From positions 1 to 50,724 of the forward strand of contig JAJEDR010000033.1 of assembly GCA_022821385.1 (NCBI GenBank): a DNA stretch of 50,724 nt, written 5' to 3'. Under the pieces are notes generated by a model. The model was not told the origin of the DNA. It did not search any database and saw nothing but the letters and a program-made list of their open reading frames with translations. Source of the DNA: Rhodothermales bacterium. Lineage in GTDB: Bacteria > Bacteroidota > Rhodothermia > Rhodothermales > Bin80. Shown here piece by piece: positions 8,036-18,800 of the stretch (position 1 is its first letter; every line of letters begins with the position of its first letter). The position numbers and the translations under genes are program-made.

Positions 8036-8854
8036 TCACTCTTTGTTACTCCAGCGCGCTACCTCCGCACGAAATTGCCTCAATTCCTCGTACAACTTAT
8101 CCACCTTCTCCTCCAGTTCATCTGAGTTGTCTGCTACGAGTGTGTCCACAAACACTGCATTCGCAATAGAAAACCCAAAAATGCCGCAGATCAGCACGAT
8201 TGAAGCAAAATAGATGCGAAGGCCAAGGATATAGTGGTCTGCTACGCCACGCTCCGCAAGCAGCTCGGGGATTTCGTACCAGCCTTCAATCGTGAACACT
8301 TTCAAGAGTGAGTACATGGAAGCGAAAGGATTTCCGAAGAACTCTTTCGCTTCTGGAATTCCCCCGAACAGCAATGTAGCCATCAATGATAGGAGCAGGT
8401 TTACGAACACCAGGATCAACAGTATCCCAACGGAAGCGCGTAGTGCCCGATATATCCCAGGCCAAAGCTTATTTGCATCGGGCACAAGCCGCATCGGTCG
8501 GATGAGGCGCAGGATACGCACTATTCTCAGAGCGGTCAGCGCTCCCATATTTTCTGCACTCAGAGAGATAAAGGGACTGACCAACGCCGGCGTGCTCAAT
8601 GCAATGATTATGAAATCAAATACATTCCAGGGATCGGCAAAGTACTTCCTGAAAGAACCATAGTGACGGACTTTAATGAATACTTCAGCTACGAAGTAGC
8701 CGATGAATAACATGTCTACCCATTGAATCCAGACATGGAAGTGCGCATTCACGCTTGGAAAGGCATCCAGATAGAGTATGACTCCATTTAATCCGATGAC
8801 TGCCAGAACAACGGGATCTCGGACTATGAAGGGGAGGGCCTTTGCCTGAGTCAT
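8036..8854 (-). CDS. Voltage-gated-like ion channel, NaChBac-type fold
   Basis: This is a single-domain six-helix cation channel of the bacterial Nav/ion_trans family (272 aa). S4 is clear: Arg at 110, 113, 116, 119 and 122, every third residue. The pore region is VFTIEGWYEIP with the filter T188-I-E190-G-W192, compared with TLESW in NaChBac, so the acidic ring residue is kept while the next residues differ. S6 is followed by a charged C-terminal coiled coil (SDELEEKVDKLYEEL, about 244-262), as in tetrameric bacterial channels. Selectivity cannot be read from this. ATG at 8854. It is transcribed alone, convergent with the tRNA unit. Confidence 0.88.
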   Translation of the reverse strand: MTQAKALPFIVRDPVVLAVIGLNGVILYLDAFPSVNAHFHVWIQWVDMLFIGYFVAEVFIKVRHYGSFRKYFADPWNVFDFIIIALSTPALVSPFISLSAENMGALTALRIVRILRLIRPMRLVPDANKLWPGIYRALRASVGILLILVFVNLLLSLMATLLFGGIPEAKEFFGNPFASMYSLLKVFTIEGWYEIPELLAERGVADHYILGLRIYFASIVLICGIFGFSIANAVFVDTLVADNSDELEEKVDKLYEELRQFRAEVARWSNKE

Positions 8855-9096
8855 GATTTATGAGTGTTCAAAACAGTAACGGATTCATGTCTGTTTACTT
8901 GGAGTCACCCCAGTTTTCTGGATGATCCCCGGCGTGTTTTTGCTGAAGCATACTCCTTCCGGCCGATCAGGCTTCCCGACCATACAGACTCGTGTAGGCG
9001 AGGCTTTCTCCTCTTAACGTGGAATGGTGGCCTCACAATATCTACATCATTAATCTCGCTGAAGCTCGCCCAAGCATCCAGTAGGCATAAAGATAG

Positions 9097-9780
9097 TCAG
9101 CTGATTTGGAACAGTCGTGCTATTTGGTCAGCGGAGGTTTGCAAATTGATTATACCGTCGGTTGCATCAGCGCCGTAGAGTGCGCAGGCGGTAACTGAGG
9201 TTTCCTCAATAGCGTTAATCAATGAAAGCAGCAGCAGTGGTAGGGAGAACTGTGCAGCCTATGGATCTGCAATGGAGGTGCCATCCAGGGACACGAATAC
9301 CTGAGAGGCCGCGCTGCCATGCTCGGAGCGTGTAGATAACCTCTTGCTGTAACTGCGGACATATAAGGTCGTACGAAACCCATGAATGTCCTAACTGTAA
9401 GGGTAATAGATGCTTTGAGTTCATGTAGATTCATAAGTGTGTGTGCGGGGGCAACAAGTTGCAGAGGTTTCCGCGTGGCCATTACTATGTTAGTAGGTAA
9501 TTAGTATATGGGCCTCGGCAGTTCTCCTGATTTGCCGTACGAACGTCTGGCAGCGTTCCCTGAAGAGCTGCAGTACAGCCTCCTCCCATCCATCAGGTCA
9601 GTGACTATATGCATTGGTTGATGTTCTTGCGCGGAATTACGCGGACCCTGATACGGCTTACAGTTGCGGGTACAATTCCATCCGGCGGGTGCTGTGACCA
9701 ACAAAAGCCTTCCAGCGAGATTTTGCAGGTGCGACCAGCATCCGTTGAGCCCAGAATCGTGTACCCGAACGACGAGGCAG
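9097..9780 (-). pseudogene. Decayed N-terminal part of a TonB-dependent receptor
   Basis: Read in several frames, the minus strand carries pieces of a SusC/RagA-like receptor in the right order. About 9640-9760 gives NLAGRLLLVTAPAG and, one frame away, TVSRIRV, typical of a carboxypeptidase-regulatory-like domain. About 9510-9560 gives GNAARRSYGKS, like the GTxGxxxRRxxGNS switch before the plug. At 9300-9097 one frame reads VFVSLDGTSIADP, stop, then INAIEETSVTACALYGADA and TDGIINLQT, a plug-domain signature. Frameshifts and stops break it, and no beta-barrel follows before the channel gene. The N-terminal assignments are weaker than the plug. It abuts the stop of the MetE-like gene on the same strand. 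The remaining 8855-9096 holds no clear gene. Confidence 0.72.
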
Positions 9781-9790
9781 CGCTTCTCAG

Positions 9791-10804
9791 CTAAACCCCC
9801 AACTCGGCTTTGACCAAGCGCGTACCTTCAACGAGAGCATGCAGCTTTGCGCGTGCGGCCCAGCGTGCGGTTTCGCTGAAACCGCAATCAGGCGCAAGCA
9901 CCAGTTGATCCGGGGGGACATGTTTCAGCACCTGGCGAATCCGGTCTGCCACGATCTCCGGGGTTTCAATGAAATAATTCTTCACATCAATGACTCCGGC
10001 CGCAACCGTTCGTGAGGCTTCGGCAATTTGTTTCGTGAGTTCCAGTTCAGACATTTCCCGGTTGGCGAACTCTAGGTGGATCTCTTGTGCGGAAACGTCA
10101 AGGATATGCGGAAAGAGGGGTGCATATGTTCGATGGGCCACGGGACGTCCGACGTAGTTGCCAAAGCATAAATGGAGGCCGATTTCCGCGTCCACACCGT
10201 CAATACAGCCGTTGAAAAGATTGACGAATGCACGAGGCGAGTGTTTATGAACGGCGTAAGAAGGTTCGTCCAATTGGATGAAGGTTGCACCAGCCCGGAC
10301 TACGGCTTTCAATTCAGAATTGATGATTTCTGCGAATCGTTCAGATACAGCCATACGATCCGGGTAGATGCCACCGGTTTGGATGCGGCCAGCAAGTGTA
10401 TACGGACCAGGGCAGGTTACCTTTAGCGGTCGTGAAGCACGAGCGCGGGCATAAAGAAACTCGGGAACCAGTCCGAGTCCGTCAGGGGCAGCAAAAGGCT
10501 CCAAAGCCTCGTAACGTTCACGTTGATCGTGACCACCTGGTCCCAGCCGTCGAAGTGGTTCAAGGGCAGAGAGCCCGCTTAGGCATCCGTAGAACCCAGC
10601 AGTAAAGAATCCAAACCTGCGCATTTCGCCGTCGCTCACTACATCTAGACCGGCCTCCTCCTGGTCACTGATCGCCATATTCACTGCATCATCTAGCGTT
10701 TCTTCAACGTCTTTGGGTCCATATTCTCCACGCTCCACAGCATTGGTCGCGGTGATAAGCCAGGGGGGCAGGGCGTAACTGCCAATCACACTTGTCTTGA
10801 GCAT
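9791..10804 (-). CDS. Core MetE-like (cobalamin-independent methionine synthase family)
   Basis: The protein (337 aa) matches only the C-terminal catalytic half of MetE. The four zinc ligands are in place: H211 and C213 in LHLCFGN, E245 in HLEFANREM and C307 in APDCGFSET. LDEPSY at 179-183 is also typical. The N-terminal half of MetE that helps bind polyglutamyl folate is absent, so this is a core-MetE or related methyltransferase; the methyl donor and acceptor are uncertain. ATG at 10804, with no upstream riboswitch-like structure visible. It is divergent from the FG-GAP gene. Confidence 0.88.
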   Translation of the reverse strand: MLKTSVIGSYALPPWLITATNAVERGEYGPKDVEETLDDAVNMAISDQEEAGLDVVSDGEMRRFGFFTAGFYGCLSGLSALEPLRRLGPGGHDQRERYEALEPFAAPDGLGLVPEFLYARARASRPLKVTCPGPYTLAGRIQTGGIYPDRMAVSERFAEIINSELKAVVRAGATFIQLDEPSYAVHKHSPRAFVNLFNGCIDGVDAEIGLHLCFGNYVGRPVAHRTYAPLFPHILDVSAQEIHLEFANREMSELELTKQIAEASRTVAAGVIDVKNYFIETPEIVADRIRQVLKHVPPDQLVLAPDCGFSETARWAARAKLHALVEGTRLVKAELGV

Positions 10805-10970
10805 GTTCTTGGAAAGAGAAACAGTATAGTCAGATATCCGCTGGCCAATTTAGGGCGCCTCAGCGAAATTATTGATATGGTATATTTGCATCAAATTGAT
10901 TAAATTAGGGGTCGCCAGTGTCGTTCCTAGTCGGTGCTGTCTGTCAAATTTTAACCAACCTAAGTTTCAC

Positions 10971-12920
10971 ATGCGTAAAACTACTCTTTTTAGCCTGTTT
11001 ATTGCATTCGTTGCTGTTGCTCCAGTATTTGCTCAACAGGTAGACTTCCGGTGGGAGCCCAGCCAATCAGAGGGATTTCCCGGTCTCACAAACATAGTTC
11101 ATGGTGGCATACCTGCCATTCCTGCCTATGCGCCAGGAATTCATTCTGGTGCCAGATCCATAGCTGGACCTGTGGATTTGGACGGTGACGGAAAAATGGA
11201 GGTGGTGTTGTCCGATTACTCGGGTGGTGGACGCGTACATGTCATCGAAAATGTTGGAGTAGATACGTGGGAATTGATCTATTCCGCTATTTCCTTGGAA
11301 CCGACCGCTGGAACATCCAACAATGCTCGCGGCATTGCAGCGGGAGACTTGGATGGCAACGGTTTCGGAGAAGTGTATGTTTTCTCCGGGCATGGTCTGA
11401 GTGAGACCACTCTGGGGGTAATCGGTCTTCTCTTTCCGGGCTTTGCTCCGTCGCTTTTTTCAATATATGCTGAGGGTGACAACACGTTCGGAACGCTTCC
11501 CGAGTTCTGGGACTTTGATGGGGACACCCCTGATCGGTTTCGGACAGAGCAGATGACCATTGCTGATGTAGACGGGGATGGAGCTAACGAATTGCTGTTT
11601 GGCAATAATGGCGCTGACAACGCATATGACAGTTGGTACGTGCTTTCAGCAGCTGATTTAGGTTCAGGATTTGCCACGTGGACGCAAGAAGCACGTTGGA
11701 GCAGCAGGGCGGCGCAGGATTTTGATCCGGTTAACCGTGGTGGCGGAAGTGCTTATGGTATTGTTCCTGCAGATTTGGACGGGGACGGCACCATGGAAAT
11801 CGTCCTAGGCTCATGGAACAACCTGAACTTCTCAAATGTGGATGTGACTGGTCCAGATACCTATGTGGATCCAACGGGCGATCGTCCATACGCCAGGGCG
11901 GCTTCCAGTGATCATGTATCATTTTTTGGATGCACAGTATTGGACATGGATATGAATGGTGACGATGAGGTTTACTGCCCCGTGCTGCAAACCGGCGCCC
12001 TTGCGCTCATGAATTATGAGGCCGGCGAGGATCCTCTGCAAATTTACTATACCTCAGATGTGAACGACGATGACTACAGCAAGAATAATTTGGTGAATCC
12101 GTTGGTTGAAACGGCAGGTGGTGGGCTTGGAATAACCAATGGCGACATTGACATGGATGGAGTTCCGGAGCTGATTCTGACTGGATCGTCCTATACACAT
12201 CAGCAGTATGCAGGTGGCAATCCTCCCCGTTGGGTGAATATCGTGGATTACAATGGAGGGGATGTGGAAGATCCAGCTAACTACGAAGTACGTTCAGTTG
12301 ATTTTCCAATGCCTGCGGAAATGGTCTTCGACACAGTCAATCGGGACAGTGCAGGGACGATGACCACTTACATGGAAAATGGTGCCCAAGGTCCAGAATT
12401 TGCGGGAAAAATGGTTTACCTGGGGGACGTAGATGGTGACGGCCATAACGAAGTCGCAATGTCTTTCCAAGGCGTGGATGACAGTGTCTATGTATACAAT
12501 GAGGTGTTCAATCCAGCCGATTCCACGTACACCAGAACGGTTGCCGAAGCTAAAGCGCATCCTTATCGGGCGTTCATGCGCGTTCTCTCGGGAGACGGGA
12601 TATCAACACGTATATCGCATGACAGGATCATCATTCCTTCGGATTTCGAATTGCATGGCAACTATCCGAACCCGTTCAATCCATCAACAACATTCTCCTT
12701 CACGCTTCCGTTGGATAAGCGTGTCAGCGTGAGAGTGTATGACATGACCGGGCGACTGGTCAGAACCTTGGTCAATGACGAGTATTACGCCGAGGGTACA
12801 CATTCAGTGGTCTGGAATGGGCTCAGCGACAGCGGATACTCAGTTGCAAGTGGACAGTACATCTACACGCTGGAGTGGGGACAATTTCGACATACGCGCC
12901 GCATGGTGCTTGTGAAATAG
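10971..12920 (+). CDS. Secreted FG-GAP/VCBS-repeat protein with T9SS-type C-terminal domain
   Basis: I start at the ATG at 10971, which gives a clean signal peptide (MRKTTLFSLFIAFVAV, cleavage near VFAQQ); the frame runs another 33 codons upstream without signal-like features. The body (649 aa) carries FG-GAP-like beta-propeller repeats with Ca-binding loops such as DLDGDGKMEV, DLDGNGFGEV, DVDGDGANEL, DLDGDGTMEI and DVDGDGHNEV. The C-terminus has NYPNPFNPSTT, an Ig-like fold and a final RRMVLVK, the T9SS type A sorting-domain pattern. The protein is predicted to be exported and surface-attached or secreted. A promoter-like TATATTTG lies at 10881-10888 without a clear -33 box. A strong hairpin follows the stop. 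Confidence 0.85.
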   Translation: MRKTTLFSLFIAFVAVAPVFAQQVDFRWEPSQSEGFPGLTNIVHGGIPAIPAYAPGIHSGARSIAGPVDLDGDGKMEVVLSDYSGGGRVHVIENVGVDTWELIYSAISLEPTAGTSNNARGIAAGDLDGNGFGEVYVFSGHGLSETTLGVIGLLFPGFAPSLFSIYAEGDNTFGTLPEFWDFDGDTPDRFRTEQMTIADVDGDGANELLFGNNGADNAYDSWYVLSAADLGSGFATWTQEARWSSRAAQDFDPVNRGGGSAYGIVPADLDGDGTMEIVLGSWNNLNFSNVDVTGPDTYVDPTGDRPYARAASSDHVSFFGCTVLDMDMNGDDEVYCPVLQTGALALMNYEAGEDPLQIYYTSDVNDDDYSKNNLVNPLVETAGGGLGITNGDIDMDGVPELILTGSSYTHQQYAGGNPPRWVNIVDYNGGDVEDPANYEVRSVDFPMPAEMVFDTVNRDSAGTMTTYMENGAQGPEFAGKMVYLGDVDGDGHNEVAMSFQGVDDSVYVYNEVFNPADSTYTRTVAEAKAHPYRAFMRVLSGDGISTRISHDRIIIPSDFELHGNYPNPFNPSTTFSFTLPLDKRVSVRVYDMTGRLVRTLVNDEYYAEGTHSVVWNGLSDSGYSVASGQYIYTLEWGQFRHTRRMVLVK

Positions 12921-12937
12921 TGAAAGAATTCTCCTGG

Positions 12938-12969
12938 GATCGGAGGAGGTGTTCTCGCCTCTTCCGATC
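12938..12969 (+). terminator. Hairpin after the FG-GAP gene, no T tract
   Basis: A 12-bp stem (GATCGGAGGAGG with CCTCTTCCGATC, one G-T pair) encloses an 8-nt loop 18 bp after the stop. No T run follows, so it may be a weak terminator or an mRNA-stabilising hairpin. Confidence 0.5.
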
Positions 12970-13050
12970 TCATCCGGGAGGAACCGGAGGCGTTTACCTA
13001 TAGGCGTTTACGCCCGCACGTTCGTGTACTAGGAAGATTTTTCAGCCACA

Positions 13051-15804
13051 ATGCACAGACTTCTTGGGCTGGTATTTTTCGCTGTTTTGTGGTCCGTTCC
13101 CGCGCTCGGCCAGGGCAAGATCACCGGTCATATTGAAGATGCGGATGACGGCGAGGAACTCATAGGAGTGGCTATCCTTGTTGATGATGGCACTGGGCGC
13201 GGTACGACGACGGACTTAGAGGGCAATTATGTGCTCCTCAATCTGCGTCCGGGATTATACACACTTGAGTTTTCGTATATCGGGTACCAGACCCAATTAA
13301 TTACTGATATTCAGGTTACGAGTGGGCAAACAACGCGAATTGACGTTAAGCTCCGTCAGAGCGTGATTGAAGGGGAAGAGCTAATCGTTCAGGCAGAGCG
13401 GCCGTTGGTACAAAAGGACCTGACAGCGTCAAAGAAAACAGTCGTTGCTGCAGAGATTGAGGCCCTGCCCGTGGAAAGCTTCTTCGGTGTCTTGGCTACG
13501 ACCGCAGGCGTTACGACCGGGGCCAGTGGAGAATTGCATGTTCGCGGAGGACGCAGTAACGAAATCTCCTATCTAGTCGATGGACTCGCCGTCAGCAATC
13601 CGTTCAATACCAACGGAATAAACACGCGTGTAGCGATCGACGCCATTGAAGAATTGACTGTGATTTCCGGGGCTTTCAATGCAGAGTATGGCAAGGCGAT
13701 GTCGGCGGTCGTTAACTTGGTTACCAAGGAAGGGGGAGACCGGTATGAGGGCTCGGTGACTGCCTATGGAGGAGATTATCTTACACGCAATGACGACCTG
13801 TTCCTCTTGCCAGAGGGGGTGGACCTGAACACGTTAACATTTGAGGGATCTCTGAGTGGACCTATTCCAGTGGGGCCTAGAATGAGGTTTCTAGTATCGG
13901 GCAGGTACGATAACAACGACGGGCACTTGTATGGTATCCGTCAGCATCTGCCGAGTGACTCTGCCAATTTCAACAGCAATCCCTGGTATTACGAAATCCA
14001 CGGCAAGCCGTGGTGGGATTATGCGGACAGTACTGTAACGCTCCCGGACGGGACGGTCGTTGAGGGTGGCGGTCTGGCACTACCCAATGATCGCGTGGCC
14101 ATGAATCCGAGTGAACGCTTTAATGTGCTTTCAAAGCTGACAACACGGCTGACACGCAATACACAGTTAGAGTACTCTTACCTCATCGACAACAGTGAGG
14201 CCAAGGGCTTCAGTTTTGGTTATCGATACAACCCGGATGGTGTCGCCTCCAATCAACGGCGTAACCAGAACCACAGTCTACATTTTACGCATACGCTCAG
14301 TACACGAGCTTTCTATACGGTAAAGCTTTCTTGGGCCAAGGCTTCGTACAAATACTTTCTGTACGAGGACCCGCAGGATCCCCGCTATGTCAAAGATATT
14401 GGGGCGATCGGTGCAGGGAACGTGATCGGGTTTCCCGGCAACAATTACCTTTTCGCCGGGAACCAGAAATCCCATATCTACGAAGATTCCCAGTCGTTGC
14501 GGGGCAAGGCAGATTTCACACGCCAGTTTGGTATTACACACGAAGTGAAGGCAGGACTGGAGGTGCAGCAGCATAGCCTGAGTCGCCAAAATTTTGTTGT
14601 GCTATATGATGGCAATCAGTACCTGGAGCCAACAGTTGAGCCGGTCGATAATCCGTCTCACGATCGTTACGACGACCAGACCGTGCTGGAGCTGAGTGCA
14701 TATGCTCAGGATAAGTTGGAATTTGACAACTTCATTATCAATGCGGGGCTCCGATTTGAGCGCTTCGAGCCAAACGGCACATACATCCCGGATTTATTTG
14801 ATCCTCAGGGAGATCTCGCGGAGGCGTCAACCAAGAATTTGCTCTTGCCTCGATTGGGGGTTTCGTTTCCGATTACAGAGCGAGGTATAATCCATTTTTC
14901 GTACGGGCACTTCGCTCAGATGCCCTCTCTGCGCAATCTGTATGTAAACCCGGAGTTTGAGTTTCCCAAAGGCAGTGCGCCTACGTTTGGCAACACCAAC
15001 CTGCGCCCGGAGCGCACAGTCCAGTACGAGTTTGGCCTTCAGCAGCAGATCGGTGACCTGTTGGCTGTGCACCTGACAGGATACTTCAAGAACATCCGGG
15101 ATTATATGGCGCTGCAACTAGTACGCCACTCCACGATTGCCGGTGAAGACCTGTACAATATTTACCTGAACAAGGCCTACGCCAATGTTACGGGGCTTAC
15201 TGTTTCGCTTACCAAGCGTCGGGCACGCAACGGTTTTCTGTCTGCTACGCTGGATTATACATTCCAGATTGCCGAGGGCAGCGACGATGATGCGAACAGG
15301 TTTTTCTTTAACAGATTATCTGGACGAGAGAATGAACTCGAGGTTGTTCCGCTTACCTTTGATCAGCGCCATGTGATTTCGTCAACGGTAACGTTGTCGC
15401 GTTCCAGAAGCCTCGGGCTGTCTTTCAATGGACAGTTCTCAACAGGGTATCCATATTCGCCCTTCATTCTGGATCAGAATGTAGACCTGCCTACGCGTAG
15501 CGGGCGAAAGCCATCCAAGTTGAGCCTGGATGTACATCTATTCAAGGAGTTCAGGGTGATGGATAATGTACCAATCCGTGCTTTTGTCAAAGTATTCAAC
15601 CTGCTGGACCGCTTGAACGAGAACTTTGTGTTTAACGATACGGGTCGTGCCACCTACTCGCTGTCGGATCAACGAAACCTCCATGCTACTTGGAAACCAA
15701 ATTACGATCTCCCAGGCGTCCACACGCTGGCAGAATATGACACCCGACCACACTGGTACAGCTCGCCACGCCAGGTAAGGGTCGGCTTGACGGTGTCCTT
15801 CTAA
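13051..15804 (+). CDS. TonB-dependent receptor with carboxypeptidase-regulatory-like N-terminus
   Basis: This is a 917-aa outer-membrane receptor. A signal peptide (residues 1-20, ending ALGQ) is followed by a carboxypeptidase-regulatory-like domain (about 22-110: GKITGHIEDADDGEELIGVA, TDLEGNYVLLNLRPGLYTLE). The plug follows (about 120-230) with LHVRGGRSNEISYLVDGLAV, AFNAEYGKAMSAVVNLVTK. The rest is a 22-strand-type barrel with alternating hydrophobic residues, NLRPERTVQYEFGL, and a terminal VGLTVSF ending in Phe, as required for BAM insertion. It heads a four-gene operon; its stop overlaps the next start by one base (TAATG). No SusD partner is nearby, so a SusCD glycan role is unlikely. Its cargo is unknown. 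Confidence 0.92.
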   Translation: MHRLLGLVFFAVLWSVPALGQGKITGHIEDADDGEELIGVAILVDDGTGRGTTTDLEGNYVLLNLRPGLYTLEFSYIGYQTQLITDIQVTSGQTTRIDVKLRQSVIEGEELIVQAERPLVQKDLTASKKTVVAAEIEALPVESFFGVLATTAGVTTGASGELHVRGGRSNEISYLVDGLAVSNPFNTNGINTRVAIDAIEELTVISGAFNAEYGKAMSAVVNLVTKEGGDRYEGSVTAYGGDYLTRNDDLFLLPEGVDLNTLTFEGSLSGPIPVGPRMRFLVSGRYDNNDGHLYGIRQHLPSDSANFNSNPWYYEIHGKPWWDYADSTVTLPDGTVVEGGGLALPNDRVAMNPSERFNVLSKLTTRLTRNTQLEYSYLIDNSEAKGFSFGYRYNPDGVASNQRRNQNHSLHFTHTLSTRAFYTVKLSWAKASYKYFLYEDPQDPRYVKDIGAIGAGNVIGFPGNNYLFAGNQKSHIYEDSQSLRGKADFTRQFGITHEVKAGLEVQQHSLSRQNFVVLYDGNQYLEPTVEPVDNPSHDRYDDQTVLELSAYAQDKLEFDNFIINAGLRFERFEPNGTYIPDLFDPQGDLAEASTKNLLLPRLGVSFPITERGIIHFSYGHFAQMPSLRNLYVNPEFEFPKGSAPTFGNTNLRPERTVQYEFGLQQQIGDLLAVHLTGYFKNIRDYMALQLVRHSTIAGEDLYNIYLNKAYANVTGLTVSLTKRRARNGFLSATLDYTFQIAEGSDDDANRFFFNRLSGRENELEVVPLTFDQRHVISSTVTLSRSRSLGLSFNGQFSTGYPYSPFILDQNVDLPTRSGRKPSKLSLDVHLFKEFRVMDNVPIRAFVKVFNLLDRLNENFVFNDTGRATYSLSDQRNLHATWKPNYDLPGVHTLAEYDTRPHWYSSPRQVRVGLTVSF

Positions 15805-18800
15805 TGAATTTTCGACTCAACAGTCTCCTGATCCTGGGTATATCGCTGTTCATCGGGCAGGTGAATGCCCAGCAGATCGGCACGGATCGGTTGCGTGGAT
15901 GGGATCAGTTTGAAGTGAATGCCTGGTTGACGAATCTGGCGAAGATGCCGCTTATACAAGGTGCCAATCAGGATTGTGACGAGGGGCTTACCAACCGAAG
16001 GGACGCCATATTGAATGGCAACCGGATAACGACTCAGATTTTCAACTTCGGGTCAATTTCCGCGCCTGGAAATACGATCACAGATATTGTCTGGAATGGC
16101 CTCGGTTACGGCTACGAGTTTGGACCGTTTGTAGCCGCAGAGGTGGTTGATACGTATCGTGAAGATGGGCGAGCCCGTGACCCTCAGAGTGTTCTGTTGC
16201 GGGATGAAAACGGTAGTCCTGTCTTTGATGCAAACGGTAATCCGGTCTACGTCATGCGGATTGTCTCAGATGGGCTGGTCTCCAATGGCGGCGAAATCTC
16301 TCCAGATGGTTCCACTTACTGGGGCTGGCAGCCGATACCGTGTGCTGAGCCGGTCGGAAGTTTTGCAGGAATTCAGGTGGTCAACCCGGCGTCGAACAAG
16401 ATTCCTACGAATGACGATACCGACGACAATCTGGATGGGAAACCAGATTCATGGCCCGACGACTGGTACAACCAAACCCTGGAACAGTACCTGTGGCCCG
16501 GCGCGCTGCGACAGGGTGCCTCCAATGCAGATAAGGAGACACTCTACTTTATGAATGACTATAACAACAGTGAATTCAGCTATTGGCCATTTCCAAGCGA
16601 CAGCACGAAGCGAGGGCTGGGCTTGGAGGTGGAGGTGCGGCTGTACCAGTGGGCCAATCCACTTGCGGAGGACGTAATCTTTTTGATCTACAAGATTACC
16701 AATAAGAGTGAAAAGGACCTTGATAAGGTGATCTTCGGGATGTGGGGAGACCCGCATGTAGGCGGTCCAGGGGACTGGCCGGATGACTGGGCATTCTATG
16801 ATGAAAATCTCAACATGGTTTTTGCATGGGATGATGACGGCCGAAGTGATATAGCGGGTCGTGTTCCTGGATATTTTGGCTACAAGTTTCTGGAAAGTCC
16901 GGGGGTGGATGATGACGGAATCGATAATGACGGAGACGGACTGATTGACGAGTCCTGGACGGACGGCATTGATAATGATGGTGACTGGGATCCAGACCTG
17001 GATGATGTGGGGATAGACGGGATTCCGGGGACCGGAGATTTTGGTGAGGGCGATGGTATTCCCACAGCGGGGGATCAGTTTGATATTACCAAGCCCGGAG
17101 AGCCCAATTTTGAGTTTACGGATATTGATGAGAGCGATCAGTTTGGATTAACCTCCTTTGCGTCTCCTCCCTTTGCAGGCAACCGCGTTGATAATGATGA
17201 ACGCGTATGGAGTTTTATTCAGCCGGGGCGTTTTGATGTCGTCCCCTCAACCCCGGGCGATTATGTGTTTCTGTACGGATCCGGGGATTTTCGACTGAAA
17301 GCCGGAGCGACAAAACGGTTCTCCATAGCGCTAATTGTCGGGCAGAACCGTCAGGATCTGAGGCTTAACGCAAACGTAGCTCAGCAGATCTACGATGTTG
17401 GATATGTGTTTGCCAAGCCTCCGCAGAAGCCTACATTACGAGCGGCAGCCGGAGATAAACGCGTCACTTTGTACTGGGATGACGCTGCTGAGCAGTCCGT
17501 TGATCCGCTCACACGCGAGGAGGACTTTGAGGGTTATGTGATCTATCGTTCGACGGATCACGAATTCTCGGACCAGCAAACCATCACTGATATTAATGGG
17601 AGCAGATTTCTGTTTACGCCACTCAAGACGGCCCTGGGGGTATATGCCCGTTTTGATTTAGATAATGGGCTAAAGGGACCGAGCCCGATAACGTTCCCAG
17701 GTCGCGGCGTATCGTATGATCTGGGCGATGATACTGGACTGTTCCATACGTTTGTTGACTCTAATAATGTTGTTAATGGACAAACGTACTACTACACGGT
17801 CGCTGCCTATGACCGTGGATATGCGGGCACAGAGGAGGAAGAGGCTTTTGCGAATGGAATCCCCCCGAGTGAGACGAGCAAGACAATTACCTATGATCCG
17901 ACCACCGATCAGTATATATTTGACCTGAACACGATTGCTGTTGTACCTGGTCCAAAAGTGGCGGGGTATGTTCCTCCCTCTGCGCTGGATCCATCAGGTC
18001 TCGTCCACGCGAATGGGCATGCAACGGGGGCCATAGTGATCAATGTGGTTGACGAACTGGCGGTACGTGATGGTCAGACCTATCGCATTGAGTTCAACGA
18101 AATCGATGAAGGTATTGCTTACTCGGTTATCAACGAAGGGCCTGTCACGGTCAGGGTGCTAGCCTCTCCAGGCAAGAGTCAGCGCACGACATATCAGAAT
18201 ATTATCGAAAGCTCGCTTGAAGTGCGAACAGCTGACGGACGCTTGTTAGTACGGGGGACGGATTACAGCGTTAATGGGGTTCACGGGGCGATAAATGTGT
18301 TCCAGAGCGCCGGTATCACTCCGGGGCAAGAGTTGTTCGCTTCATTTCAGTACGCACCACTCTTCGAGAGTAGATTGCTGCAGAGTGAAGAGGCGAACAT
18401 CGTGTTTGATGGGTTGCATGTTTTTGTGCAGGATGATCCACTAGAGCCGAATGTGGAGGCTTCCGGCTGGACAGACAGCGGCACAGAGATCCCCTATCAG
18501 CTTCTCCCTCCCAGCACTGGTCCAAGGCGAATGCTGTACCCCGCGGACTACGAAATCAGATTCGCGGACTCGCCGATCGGCAATGGGTTCAATAACAATT
18601 TGCCTATTCCGTTTGAGGTGGTAAATGTTACGCGCGCCAACATGCCTATTGATGTGTTTGTGCCGGATGTTAACCGTAACGGAGTCTGGGATGTGAATGA
18701 ACGAATCGTATTTCTGGAACAGGTTGATGGCTTACTGACTGCGACCTGGGAGGTGCGAATGGATGATGTGGGATCCACGCCGGGAGAGGGAGATGTTCTT

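Noticed and set aside
9350..9424. Plus-strand reading with a zinc-ribbon look (CNCGH...ECPNCKGNRC)
   Set aside because: Short, no start, and it lies opposite the TonB receptor fossil, which explains the region better; probably chance.
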